A program made the translations under genes and the position numbers. Shown here one piece after another: positions 1 to 5,527 of a DNA stretch of 5,715 bases (position 1 is the first letter of the stretch; the number at the start of each line of letters is the position of its first letter). The stretch is from an uncultured Clostridia bacterium (GTDB lineage Bacteria > Bacillota > Clostridia > Oscillospirales > Oscillospiraceae), in the NCBI GenBank assembly GCA_937907975.1, contig CALEQS010000163.1:1-5715 (forward strand). The letters run 5' to 3'. The notes below the pieces were generated by a model that saw only the letters and a list, made by a program, of their open reading frames with translations, made no database searches and was not told the origin of the DNA.

Positions 1-1
1 G

Positions 2-1519
2 GGCGCCGACCTGGTGGGCAAGGTGGAAGCCGGCATCCCCGAGGATGACCCCCGCAACCCCGCCACCATCGCCGACAACGTGGGCGATAACGTGGGCGAC
101 GTGGCCGGCATGGGCGCCGACCTGTACGAGTCCTATGTCGGCTCCATCCTGGCCACCTTCGGCCTGGGCGCCATGGCCGGCTATGGCTTCAACGGCATGA
201 TCTTGCCTCTGGCTATCGCTGTGGCCGGCATCATCTGCTCCATCATCGGCTCCTTCCTGATCCGCACCAAGGAGAACGCCACTCAGGCTTCTCTGCTGAA
301 GAGCCTGCGCACCGGCACCTATACCGCCGCTGTGCTGAGCGCCATTGCCTCCGCCATTCTGTGCTTCGTCATTCTGGAGCAGAATCAGCTGGGCGTGTTC
401 ATTGCCATCCTCTGCGGTCTGGTCGGCGGCTGCGCCATCGGCTACTTCACCGAGTACTACACCTCTGATAACTACAAGCCCACTCAGAAGCTGGCTGACG
501 CTTCCGAGACCGGTTCCGCCACCATCATCATCGGCGGTATCTCCCTGGGCATGAAGTCCACCATGACCTCCATCCTGATCGTGGCTGTGGCCGTTGTCAT
601 TTCCTTCTTCGCTGCCGGCGGCCATGCTGACTTCAATCAGGGCCTGTACGGCATCGGCATCGCCGCTGTCGGCATGCTGTCCACTCTGGGCATCACCCTG
701 GCCACCGACGCCTATGGCCCCGTGGCTGACAACGCCGGCGGCATCGCTGAGATGGCCGGTCTGCCCGAGGAGGTCCGCAACCGCACCGATGCTCTGGACT
801 CTCTGGGCAACACCACTGCCGCTACCGGCAAGGGCTTTGCCATCGGCTCCGCTTCCCTGACCGCTCTGGCTCTGCTGGTCTCCTATGTCAACATTGCCGA
901 CGCCAAGCTGGCAGCTGCCGGTAAGGCCGCCATGGATCTGAAGCTCACCAACCCCACCGTTCTGGTCGGCCTGTTCATCGGCGCCATGCTGGTCATGGTG
1001 TTCTCCGCCTTCACCATGAGCGCTGTGCAGACCGCTGCTCAGTCCATCGTGGTTGAGGTTCGCCGTCAGTTCAAGGAGATCAAGGGCATCATGGAGTACA
1101 AGGCTGACCCCGACTACGGCCGCTGCGTCACCCTGTGCACCAAGGGCGCTCTGCATGAGATGGTCGCTCCCGCTCTGCTGGCCATCATCGTCCCCATCGG
1201 CACCGGTCTGATCCTCGGCACTGAGGGTGTCGTGGGCCTGCTGGGCGGCGTGTCCGTCTGCGGCTTCGCCATGGCTGTGTTCATGTCCAACGCCGGCGGC
1301 GCTTGGGACAACGCCAAGAAGTACATCGAAGCCGGCCATCATGGCGGCAAGGGTTCCGACTGCCACAAGGCCGCTGTTGTGGGCGACACCGTGGGCGACC
1401 CCTTCAAGGATACCTCCGGTCCTTCCCTGAACATCCTGATCAAGCTGTGCTCCACTGTTTCCATCGTGTTCTGCGGTGTGATCGTGGCCTTCAACCTGAT
1501 CGGCGCCATCATCGGCTGA
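2..1519 (+). CDS. hppA: Membrane-bound ion-pumping pyrophosphatase, K+-dependent type (5' end cut off by window)
   Basis: This integral membrane enzyme hydrolyses pyrophosphate to two phosphates and uses the energy to pump Na+ and/or H+ out of the cytoplasm. The open frame runs from the window edge, so the N-terminus is missing. The visible 505 residues are the C-terminal part of a protein usually about 650-800 residues long. The substrate-binding signature is intact: GKVEAGIPEDDPRNPATIAD at residues 6-25, then DNVGDNVGD at 25-33. The second catalytic loop, GDTVGDPFKDTSGPS, is at residues 461-475. Many hydrophobic segments alternate with these polar loops. GNTTAATG (residues 269-276) has Ala273 where K+-independent enzymes carry Lys, which by family knowledge marks the K+-dependent class. 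Glu43 in GADLYESY is the helix-6 glutamate typical of that class, which includes Na+ pumps. Whether this enzyme moves Na+, H+ or both cannot be settled here. The gene ends at its own terminator and is not co-transcribed with prfB in any obvious way. Confidence 0.97.
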   Translation, partial: GADLVGKVEAGIPEDDPRNPATIADNVGDNVGDVAGMGADLYESYVGSILATFGLGAMAGYGFNGMILPLAIAVAGIICSIIGSFLIRTKENATQASLLKSLRTGTYTAAVLSAIASAILCFVILEQNQLGVFIAILCGLVGGCAIGYFTEYYTSDNYKPTQKLADASETGSATIIIGGISLGMKSTMTSILIVAVAVVISFFAAGGHADFNQGLYGIGIAAVGMLSTLGITLATDAYGPVADNAGGIAEMAGLPEEVRNRTDALDSLGNTTAATGKGFAIGSASLTALALLVSYVNIADAKLAAAGKAAMDLKLTNPTVLVGLFIGAMLVMVFSAFTMSAVQTAAQSIVVEVRRQFKEIKGIMEYKADPDYGRCVTLCTKGALHEMVAPALLAIIVPIGTGLILGTEGVVGLLGGVSVCGFAMAVFMSNAGGAWDNAKKYIEAGHHGGKGSDCHKAAVVGDTVGDPFKDTSGPSLNILIKLCSTVSIVFCGVIVAFNLIGAIIG

Positions 1520-1537
1520 TCTACAGCAAATGAACTG

Positions 1538-1571
1538 AAAGAACCGCTGCGTAAAGCAGCGGTTCTTTTTT
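1538..1571 (+). terminator. Intrinsic terminator of hppA
   Basis: GAACCGCTGC (1541-1550) pairs perfectly with GCAGCGGTTC (1556-1565) around a GTAAA loop. Three A-T pairs extend the stem, and a run of six T (1566-1571) follows. It lies 18 bases after the hppA stop codon and before the prfB promoter, so it separates the two transcription units. Confidence 0.95.
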
Positions 1572-1599
1572 GCAAATTTGAAGATGTGCAGGTTTTCTC

Positions 1600-1628
1600 T
1601 TTACAGCACCGGGGAAAAACGGTATAAT
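1600..1628 (+). promoter_or_regulatory. Sigma-A promoter of prfB
   Basis: TTTACA (1600-1605) and TATAAT (1623-1628) are separated by exactly 17 bases, a near-consensus housekeeping promoter. Transcription would start around 1635, leaving a leader of about 34 bases before the prfB start. It sits in a short AT-rich gap after the hppA terminator. Confidence 0.9.
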
Positions 1629-1654
1629 ATATATTTGAAAGATTATGTGATTGA

Positions 1655-1661
1655 GAAAGGA
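1655..1661 (+). promoter_or_regulatory. Ribosome binding site that fixes the prfB start
   Basis: GAAAGGA lies seven bases before ATG 1669. A longer reading from TTG 1651 would place this site inside the coding sequence and has no binding site of its own, so ATG 1669 is preferred. Confidence 0.85.
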
Positions 1662-1668
1662 CATCGTT

Positions 1669-2796
1669 ATGGCCATCCTTCAATTTGACGAATACAAGAG
1701 CAAACTGCTGGCGCTAAAGCCCACGCTGGCCGATCTGGCCGAGGCGCTGGGTCTGGAGAGCGCCCACCAGGAGCTGGATCTGCTGCAGGCGGAGAGCGCC
1801 GCAGACGGCTTCTGGAACGACATGGACCACGCCCAGAAGATCAGCACCCGCATCAAGAACCTGCAGGACAAGATCGACGACCACAAGAAGCGTGAGGCCG
1901 GTCTGGAGGATCTGCTCACCCTGTGCGAAATGGGTCAGGAGATGGAGGACGAGTCTCTGGTGCCTGAGGTGGAAGAGGGCTATGAGCATCTGGTGCAGGA
2001 TCTGGAGAAGGCCCGCCTTGCCACTCTGTTCACCGGCGAGTATGACCACCTGAACTGTATGCTCACCATCCACGCCGGTGCCGGCGGCACCGAGGCGCAG
2101 GACTGGGCCAGTATGCTCTTTCGTATGTACACCCGCTGGGCGGAGCGCCAGGGCTTCAAGTGGGAGACGCTGGACTATGAGGACGGCGACGAGGCCGGCA
2201 TCAAGTCCGCCACCATCATGGTCACCGGCGAGAATGCTTACGGCTACCTGCGGGGCGAGAACGGCGTCCACCGTCTGGTGCGCATCTCTCCCTTTGACTC
2301 CAATGCCCGCCGCCAGACCTCCTTTGCGGCTGTTGAGGTCATGCCCGACCTGCCCGACGACGTGGAGGTGGAGATCCGCCCCGAGGACGTGGAGATGCAG
2401 GTGTTCCGTTCCTCCGGCGCCGGCGGCCAGCACATCAATAAGACCTCCTCTGCCGTCCGCCTGATCCACAAGCCCACCGGCATCGTCGTGTCCAGCCAGC
2501 AGCAGCGCTCCCAGTTCCAGAACAAGGACACCTGCTACCGTATGCTGCGCGATAAGCTGGTCCAGCTGCAGATGCAGGCCCACGCGGAGAAAATCTCCGA
2601 CCTGAAGGGCGTGCAGATGAAGATCGAGTGGGGCAGCCAGATCCGCTCCTATGTGTTCATGCCCTATCAGCTGGTGAAGGACAACCGCACCGGCTATGAG
2701 ACCAGCAATATCAACGCAGTCATGGACGGCGATCTGGACGGCTTCATTACTGCCTACCTGACCTGTGCCGCTACAAATACCTGGGTCACGAAGTGA
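1669..2796 (+). CDS. prfB: Peptide chain release factor 2 (RF2), without programmed frameshift
   Basis: RF2 recognises UGA and UAA stop codons in the ribosomal A site and triggers release of the finished peptide. The protein has 375 residues, near the usual 365 or so. An alpha-helical N-terminal domain (about residues 1-105) is followed by the core. The stop-codon reading tripeptide SPF is at residues 207-209 (within SPFDSNARRQTSF) and separates RF2 from RF1, which has PxT there. The catalytic GGQ loop is at residues 252-254 in GAGGQHINKTSSAVR. Its glutamine is the residue methylated by PrmC in known RF2 proteins. Most bacterial prfB genes need a +1 shift at CTT TGA near codon 25. Here the equivalent site reads CTG GGT (Leu27-Gly28, 1747-1752) and the frame is open throughout. 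Start chosen from the ribosome binding site at 1655-1661. The gene has its own promoter and no terminator directly after its stop; the first good one is at 3128-3160. Confidence 0.98.
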   Translation: MAILQFDEYKSKLLALKPTLADLAEALGLESAHQELDLLQAESAADGFWNDMDHAQKISTRIKNLQDKIDDHKKREAGLEDLLTLCEMGQEMEDESLVPEVEEGYEHLVQDLEKARLATLFTGEYDHLNCMLTIHAGAGGTEAQDWASMLFRMYTRWAERQGFKWETLDYEDGDEAGIKSATIMVTGENAYGYLRGENGVHRLVRISPFDSNARRQTSFAAVEVMPDLPDDVEVEIRPEDVEMQVFRSSGAGGQHINKTSSAVRLIHKPTGIVVSSQQQRSQFQNKDTCYRMLRDKLVQLQMQAHAEKISDLKGVQMKIEWGSQIRSYVFMPYQLVKDNRTGYETSNINAVMDGDLDGFITAYLTCAATNTWVTK

Positions 2797-2839
2797 TGAT
2801 TTGAATTTTGGCGTCCCCTTGGGGAGTGAGCCCGAAACA

Positions 2840-2862
2840 GGAATGCGCCAGCGGCGCATTCC
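2840..2862. repeat. Perfect hairpin downstream of prfB
   Basis: GGAATGCGCC (2840-2849) and GGCGCATTCC (2853-2862) form a 10-bp perfect inverted repeat with a three-base loop. No T run follows on either strand, so it is not a standard intrinsic terminator. It could be a 3'-end stabilising structure for the prfB mRNA or part of the mobile-looking material in this gap. Confidence 0.7.
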
Positions 2863-2903
2863 CGGGCGAGTACAGTAACCGCCAAAGGCGCTCCACAGAA
2901 AAG

Positions 2904-3014
2904 GCTGGCACGGCGGAGCCGTGACTGATGAGGGGGCAGGTCTAGGGGAAATCTCTGCGTTATTGCCACCTCATCCGTCATTTGCTTCGCAAATGCCACC
3001 TTCCCCTCAAGGGG
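2904..3014 (+). repeat. Palindromic intergenic repeat, copy A (left end altered)
   Basis: The first 38 bases (2904-2941) are identical to 5089-5126 in copy B, beginning GCTGGCACGGCGGAGCCGTG. The right part shares GCCACCTCATCCG (2965-2977) and CTTCCCCTCAAGGGG (3000-3014) with copy B. The element folds on itself: TGATGAGG pairs with CCTCATC, with side hairpins CACGGC/GCCGTG (2909-2923) and CATTTGC/GCAAATG (2979-2995). The left outer arm, present in copy B, is missing next to the core. A possible remnant, TCCCCTTGGGGA, occurs about 80 bases upstream near 2814-2825. Coding is unlikely. It resembles non-autonomous MITE- or REP-like elements. Confidence 0.85.
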
Positions 3015-3017
3015 TGA

Positions 3018-3036
3018 TTCCCCACTGTGTGGGGAA
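3018..3036. repeat. Perfect hairpin
   Basis: TTCCCCAC (3018-3025) pairs with GTGGGGAA (3029-3036) across a TGT loop. It directly abuts the right end of repeat copy A and may be an extension of that element specific to this copy. Confidence 0.65.
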
Positions 3037-3038
3037 AT

Positions 3039-3053
3039 GTCTGCGGAGCAGAC
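3039..3053. repeat. Short perfect hairpin
   Basis: GTCTGC (3039-3044) pairs with GCAGAC (3048-3053) across GGA. It is two bases after the previous hairpin, part of a row of stem-loops between prfB and htrA. Confidence 0.55.
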
Positions 3054-3072
3054 AAAAGGGCCGGAAGGCTTT

Positions 3073-3096
3073 TTCCGCCGCTTGCGGGCGGCGGAA
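3073..3096. repeat. GC-rich hairpin
   Basis: TTCCGCCGC (3073-3081) pairs with GCGGCGGAA (3088-3096) around a six-base loop. No T run follows. It lies between the repeat remnants and the terminator at 3128-3160. Confidence 0.6.
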
Positions 3097-3127
3097 TTCG
3101 GTGAAACCTCCATGATTGGGGGCCTTG

Positions 3128-3160
3128 AACTCTCTGTCGGAAACGGCGGAGAGTTTTTTT
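3128..3160 (+). terminator. Strong intrinsic terminator upstream of htrA
   Basis: AACTCTCTGTCG (3128-3139) pairs with CGGCGGAGAGTT (3144-3155), including two G-T wobbles, closed by a GAAA tetraloop. Seven T (3154-3160) follow. It would end transcripts arriving from prfB, over 330 bases upstream, or from an unrecognised RNA in the gap. Confidence 0.9.
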
Positions 3161-3183
3161 GTTCACAAATTGTTCTTTTCCCT

Positions 3184-3215
3184 TTCAATCTGTTTTAAGG
3201 TTATCAAGATACAAT
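3184..3215 (+). promoter_or_regulatory. Candidate htrA promoter
   Basis: TACAAT (3210-3215) is a good -10 box just after the preceding terminator, in a locally AT-rich stretch. The best -35 upstream, TTCAAT (3184-3189), is 20 bases away, longer than normal. An alternative pair is TTGTTC (3170-3175) with TTTTAA (3193-3198). A promoter is expected here because htrA follows a terminator, but the exact boxes are uncertain. No CtsR or CIRCE-like operator was recognised. Confidence 0.4.
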
Positions 3216-3241
3216 GGCCATGCTGAGAGGAAGGGGAGCCG

Positions 3242-3274
3242 ATGAATGGTTCTCCGATCAGCCTGAATCCGTAA
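3242..3274 (+). CDS. Possible 10-codon leader ORF before htrA
   Basis: ATG 3242 opens a 10-codon frame (MNGSPISLNP) ending at TAA 3272-3274, preceded by the purine-rich GAGGAAGGGGAG (3226-3237), which could bind ribosomes. It ends 28 bases before the htrA start. It may be a translated leader that affects htrA expression, or chance. Nothing in the peptide suggests a function, and it contains no run of a regulatory amino acid. Confidence 0.25.
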   Translation: MNGSPISLNP

Positions 3275-3287
3275 TACCATCCCGATC

Positions 3288-3294
3288 AAAGGAG
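3288..3294 (+). promoter_or_regulatory. Ribosome binding site that fixes the htrA start
   Basis: AAAGGAG is eight bases before ATG 3303. The longer reading from GTG 3294 would overlap this site, so ATG 3303 is taken as the start. Confidence 0.88.
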
Positions 3295-3302
3295 TGTTTT
3301 TT

Positions 3303-4919
3303 ATGTTCCCAGATGATGAGCGCAAGAGTTTTGAGGGCACTCAGCCCCCCGAAAATTCGACGGCTCAAAATGCCGCCGGCGGTGAGTGGCACGGCAGCCC
3401 CTATGGTGCCGGTGCCTCCAACTCCCACAGTGAGCCCTTTCATGTAAATTCCAATACGGGTGCGGACGGTAATTCCACACCCGATGGTTCTGCACCGTAC
3501 AGCTCCGCGGGCAGTGCCCCCTTCGGCGGCCCCAATGCGGCAAACTTCGGCGGCAGCGGCAATCCGCCCTATGGCGGAGCACCCCATCAGCCCACCCCGC
3601 CCAACGGCCCCAAGCCTAAGAAGCCCAAGAAGGGCTGGACGCCCTCCAAGCTGATCGCCCTGTGTCTGGCCTGCGCTATCGTGGGCGGCGGCGTCAGCGG
3701 CGGCGCAGTGGCTCTGGTGAGCCGCAGCCAGAAGGCCTCCACGGCCAGCGGAACCTCCACTGTGCTGGAGAGTGACCGCACGGCCACGACCAATGTCCAG
3801 ACCCAGAAGGTGCAGGCCGGTGACGCCATGAGCGTGGCCGACATCTACAACACCTATTCCAACAGCGTGGTGTGCATTCAGGTGTCCACCTCCAGCGGCA
3901 CCGGCGCGGGCACCGGCTTCGTCATCACTGACGATGGCTATATCGTGACCTGCTACCACGTCATTGATGGCGCCACCGATATTGCCGTCACCTTCCCCGA
4001 CTCCACCAGCTACGCCGCCACCCTGGTGGGCGGCGACTCCGATAACGATGTGGCAGTGCTGAAGATCGACGCCTCCGGCCTGACCCCCGTGGTGCTGGGC
4101 GACAGCTCTCAGCTTGAGGTGGGCGACACCGTCACCGCTATCGGCAATGCCCTTGGTACGCTGGCCAACACCACCACCACCGGTGTGGTGTCCGCCCTTG
4201 ACCGCGCTATCACCATGAGCGACGGTAGCGTCATCAATGTTCTGCAGACCGACTGCACCATTAACTCCGGCAACTCCGGCGGCCCGCTGTTCAACCAGTA
4301 CGGCGAGGTCATCGGCATTGTCAACGCCAAGTATTCCTCCAACGGCTTCAGCTCCAGCAACGCCGCGATCGAGGGCATCGGCTTCGCCATCCCCTACGCG
4401 GATGTGTCCGGCAAGATCGCCGATCTGATGCAGTACGGCTACATCACCGGCAAGCCTTCTCTGGGCATCACCGTGTCTACCGTCTCCGCGCTGGATGCTC
4501 AGCGCTACAATATGGTGGTGGGCGCATATGTCAACTCCGTGAACTCCGGTTCCTGCGCCGAGACTGCCGGCCTGAAGCAGGGCGACATCATCACCGCTGT
4601 GAACGGTGAGGAGATCACCAACTATGAGGAACTGGTCAACGCCAAGAACAAGCTGTCCGCCGGCGATCAGATGACGCTGGACGTGTGGCGCGACGGTGAG
4701 ACGACCACGTTGACCGTCACGCTGGACGAGGCCAAGCCGGATAGCTCCAGCAGTGCGGATAACGGCCAGTCTGGTTCTGACAGCCAGTCTGATTCCAATA
4801 ATAATAACCAGTACGGCTCCAACGGCCAGTCCGGCGGAAACAGCGTGTCGCCCTATGACTTCTTCGACTACTACTTCGGCGGCAACGGCAACTCCAACGG
4901 CGGCCAGGGCAGCTGGTAA
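3303..4919 (+). CDS. htrA: HtrA/DegP-family membrane-anchored serine protease with one PDZ domain
   Basis: This is a trypsin-fold (S1C) quality-control protease that should act outside the membrane on misfolded envelope or secreted proteins. The protein has 538 residues. Residues 1-105 are a Gly/Pro/Ser/Asn-rich cytoplasmic tail. A basic stretch (KPKKPKKGW) precedes a single membrane segment at about 117-139, giving an N-in topology. The protease domain spans about 170-378. The catalytic triad is His219 (TCYHVID), Asp249 (DNDVAVLKID) and Ser325 (NSGNSGGPL), all intact. The residue two before His219 is Cys, where TN-HV with Asn is more usual. A PDZ domain covers about 386-475 (LGITV; AGLKQGDIITAVNGEEI). 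The last 58 residues are Ser/Asn/Gly/Gln-rich and carry an aromatic SPYDFFDYYFGG motif near the end. At 538 residues it is longer than most HtrA proteins (roughly 400-480), the excess lying in the two tails. It appears to be transcribed alone. The symbol follows the family; degP-, htrB- or yyxA-type naming cannot be decided. Confidence 0.95.
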   Translation: MFPDDERKSFEGTQPPENSTAQNAAGGEWHGSPYGAGASNSHSEPFHVNSNTGADGNSTPDGSAPYSSAGSAPFGGPNAANFGGSGNPPYGGAPHQPTPPNGPKPKKPKKGWTPSKLIALCLACAIVGGGVSGGAVALVSRSQKASTASGTSTVLESDRTATTNVQTQKVQAGDAMSVADIYNTYSNSVVCIQVSTSSGTGAGTGFVITDDGYIVTCYHVIDGATDIAVTFPDSTSYAATLVGGDSDNDVAVLKIDASGLTPVVLGDSSQLEVGDTVTAIGNALGTLANTTTTGVVSALDRAITMSDGSVINVLQTDCTINSGNSGGPLFNQYGEVIGIVNAKYSSNGFSSSNAAIEGIGFAIPYADVSGKIADLMQYGYITGKPSLGITVSTVSALDAQRYNMVVGAYVNSVNSGSCAETAGLKQGDIITAVNGEEITNYEELVNAKNKLSAGDQMTLDVWRDGETTTLTVTLDEAKPDSSSSADNGQSGSDSQSDSNNNNQYGSNGQSGGNSVSPYDFFDYYFGGNGNSNGGQGSW

Positions 4920-4965
4920 TTCAATGCACGATCTACTATCTTCATTTTCATTTCCTTCTCTCTGC

Positions 4966-5001
4966 GAACAGCGGACGGTCTGACTAGACCGCCCGCTGTT
5001 C
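4966..5001 (+). terminator. Long hairpin after htrA, probable terminator
   Basis: GAACAGCGG (4966-4974) pairs with CCGCTGTTC (4993-5001), and inside it CGGTCT (4976-4981) pairs with AGACCG (4986-4991), with one A/C mismatch and a four-base loop. Only a short TTTT (5006-5009) follows, after CGCG, so termination may be weak or the hairpin may mainly protect the 3' end of the htrA mRNA. Confidence 0.55.
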
Positions 5002-5064
5002 CGCGTTTTGCGGAAAGACGGCGATGAAAAGCAGGACGATAAATTGGGGTTTGTAGGTTTCCTC

Positions 5065-5205
5065 CGAAAGGCTTCCCCTTGGGGGGAAGCTGGCACGGCG
5101 GAGCCGTGACTGATGAGGGGGCAGGTTTAGAGTAGCTTTCTGTTCGTCGCCACCTCATCCGCCTCACTGCGTTCGGCACCTTCCCCTCAAGGGGAAGGCC
5201 TTTCG
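5065..5205 (+). repeat. Palindromic intergenic repeat, copy B (complete)
   Basis: This 141-base element is one long imperfect palindrome. The left end CGAAAGGCTTCCCCTTGG matches the reverse complement of the right end (CGAAAGGCCTTCCCCTTGAG) with one inserted base and one change. Inside, TGATGAGG pairs with CCTCATC and CACGGC/GCCGTG (5094-5108) forms a side hairpin. It shares a 38-base identical block and a conserved right arm with copy A in the same orientation. The terminal inverted repeats suggest a small non-autonomous mobile element, or a structured RNA or DNA repeat. No transposase gene is present, and no target duplication is evident. Confidence 0.88.
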
Positions 5206-5220
5206 TCTCAGCATCACCCC

Positions 5221-5255
5221 AAAAACAAAACCACCCGGCGAAACCGGGTGGTTTT
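5221..5255 (-). terminator. Intrinsic terminator of the XRE gene (minus strand)
   Basis: AAAACCACCCGG (5227-5238) pairs perfectly with CCGGGTGGTTTT (5244-5255) around CGAAA. Read on the minus strand, the stem is followed by TTTTGTTTTT, a good T tract, 15 bases after the stop codon of the minus-strand gene. On the plus strand only four T follow, so it may also stop transcription from the htrA side, less efficiently. Confidence 0.88.
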
Positions 5256-5270
5256 CCACAAACACATCAT

Positions 5271-5516
5271 TTACTTTTCCAGCCCCAGCAGCCAATCCAC
5301 GGATACATGGAGCACCCGGGCGAACACCGGCAGCTCATAGTCCGGCACAAACCGGGTGCCCAGCTCCACGCGGCTGACGCTGTCCCGTTCGATCACAACG
5401 CCTTCCACCTGCAGTCTGGCCGCCAGATCGGCCTGTGACATCCGGAGCGCCAGCCGCGCCGTGCGGATGCGATCGCCGGAAATATTCTTTTTCCCATTGA
5501 AATCGTAAATCTTCAC
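5271..5516 (-). CDS. Small XRE-family helix-turn-helix transcriptional regulator
   Basis: This 81-residue protein is essentially a lone Cro/CI-type DNA-binding domain. Helix 1 is about residues 14-26 (GDRIRTARLALRM), helix 2 29-35 (QADLAARL), recognition helix 3 45-52 (DSVSRVEL), helix 4 about 59-69 and helix 5 about 73-79 (VDWLLGL). The turn between helices 2 and 3 (QVEGVVIER) is several residues longer than in classic XRE domains, a variant I recall as frequent in Clostridia. No sensor or dimerisation domain is present. The start is GTG at 5516-5514, because an in-frame TGA lies 24 bases upstream and the next internal ATG would remove helix 1. The gene is divergent from the one at 5633, and both promoters lie in the 116-base gap with repeated boxes, so it probably represses itself and that neighbour. 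The signal it responds to is unknown. Confidence 0.87.
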   Translation of the reverse strand: MKIYDFNGKKNISGDRIRTARLALRMSQADLAARLQVEGVVIERDSVSRVELGTRFVPDYELPVFARVLHVSVDWLLGLEK

Positions 5517-5527
5517 TGTGCCGCCGG

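Noticed and set aside
1651..1668. TTG 1651 as the prfB start
   Set aside because: The ribosome binding site at 1655-1661 would be inside the gene; it is ideally placed for ATG 1669.
1339..1683. A 114-codon minus-strand frame covering the hppA end, terminator and prfB promoter
   Set aside because: It would cross a strong terminator and a near-consensus promoter and shows no domain, so it is taken as chance.
1714..2859. A 381-codon open frame on the minus strand opposite prfB
   Set aside because: It mirrors the prfB codons, has biased Leu/Val/His/Gly content and no known motif. RF2 on the plus strand is certain.
3054..3075. A possible small terminator (AAAAGGGCCGGAAGGCTTTTT)
   Set aside because: The stem has only three GC pairs plus wobbles, so it is too weak to call, and a much better terminator lies at 3128-3160.
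2921..3115. A 64-codon plus-strand frame in the prfB-htrA gap
   Set aside because: It lies inside the palindromic repeat and hairpins, has no ribosome binding site and its sequence follows the repeat, so coding is unlikely.
2754..3188. A 144-codon minus-strand frame across the prfB end and the gap
   Set aside because: It reads through repeat copy A and the terminator, overlaps the prfB 3' end and has no plausible start signals.
3294..3302. GTG 3294 as the htrA start
   Set aside because: It overlaps the AAAGGAG ribosome site that serves ATG 3303.
3258..5096. A 612-codon open frame on the minus strand opposite htrA
   Set aside because: It is a shadow of the GC-rich third-position bias of htrA, has low-complexity Val/Gly/Ala/His-rich composition, runs through the repeat at its start and shows no recognisable domain. 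The plus strand has an intact catalytic triad and PDZ domain.
2904..5205. CRISPR array or composite transposon made by the two repeat copies
   Set aside because: There are only two copies, 2.2 kb apart, with no spacer periodicity. The gene between them is an ordinary htrA and no transposase or cas gene is present.
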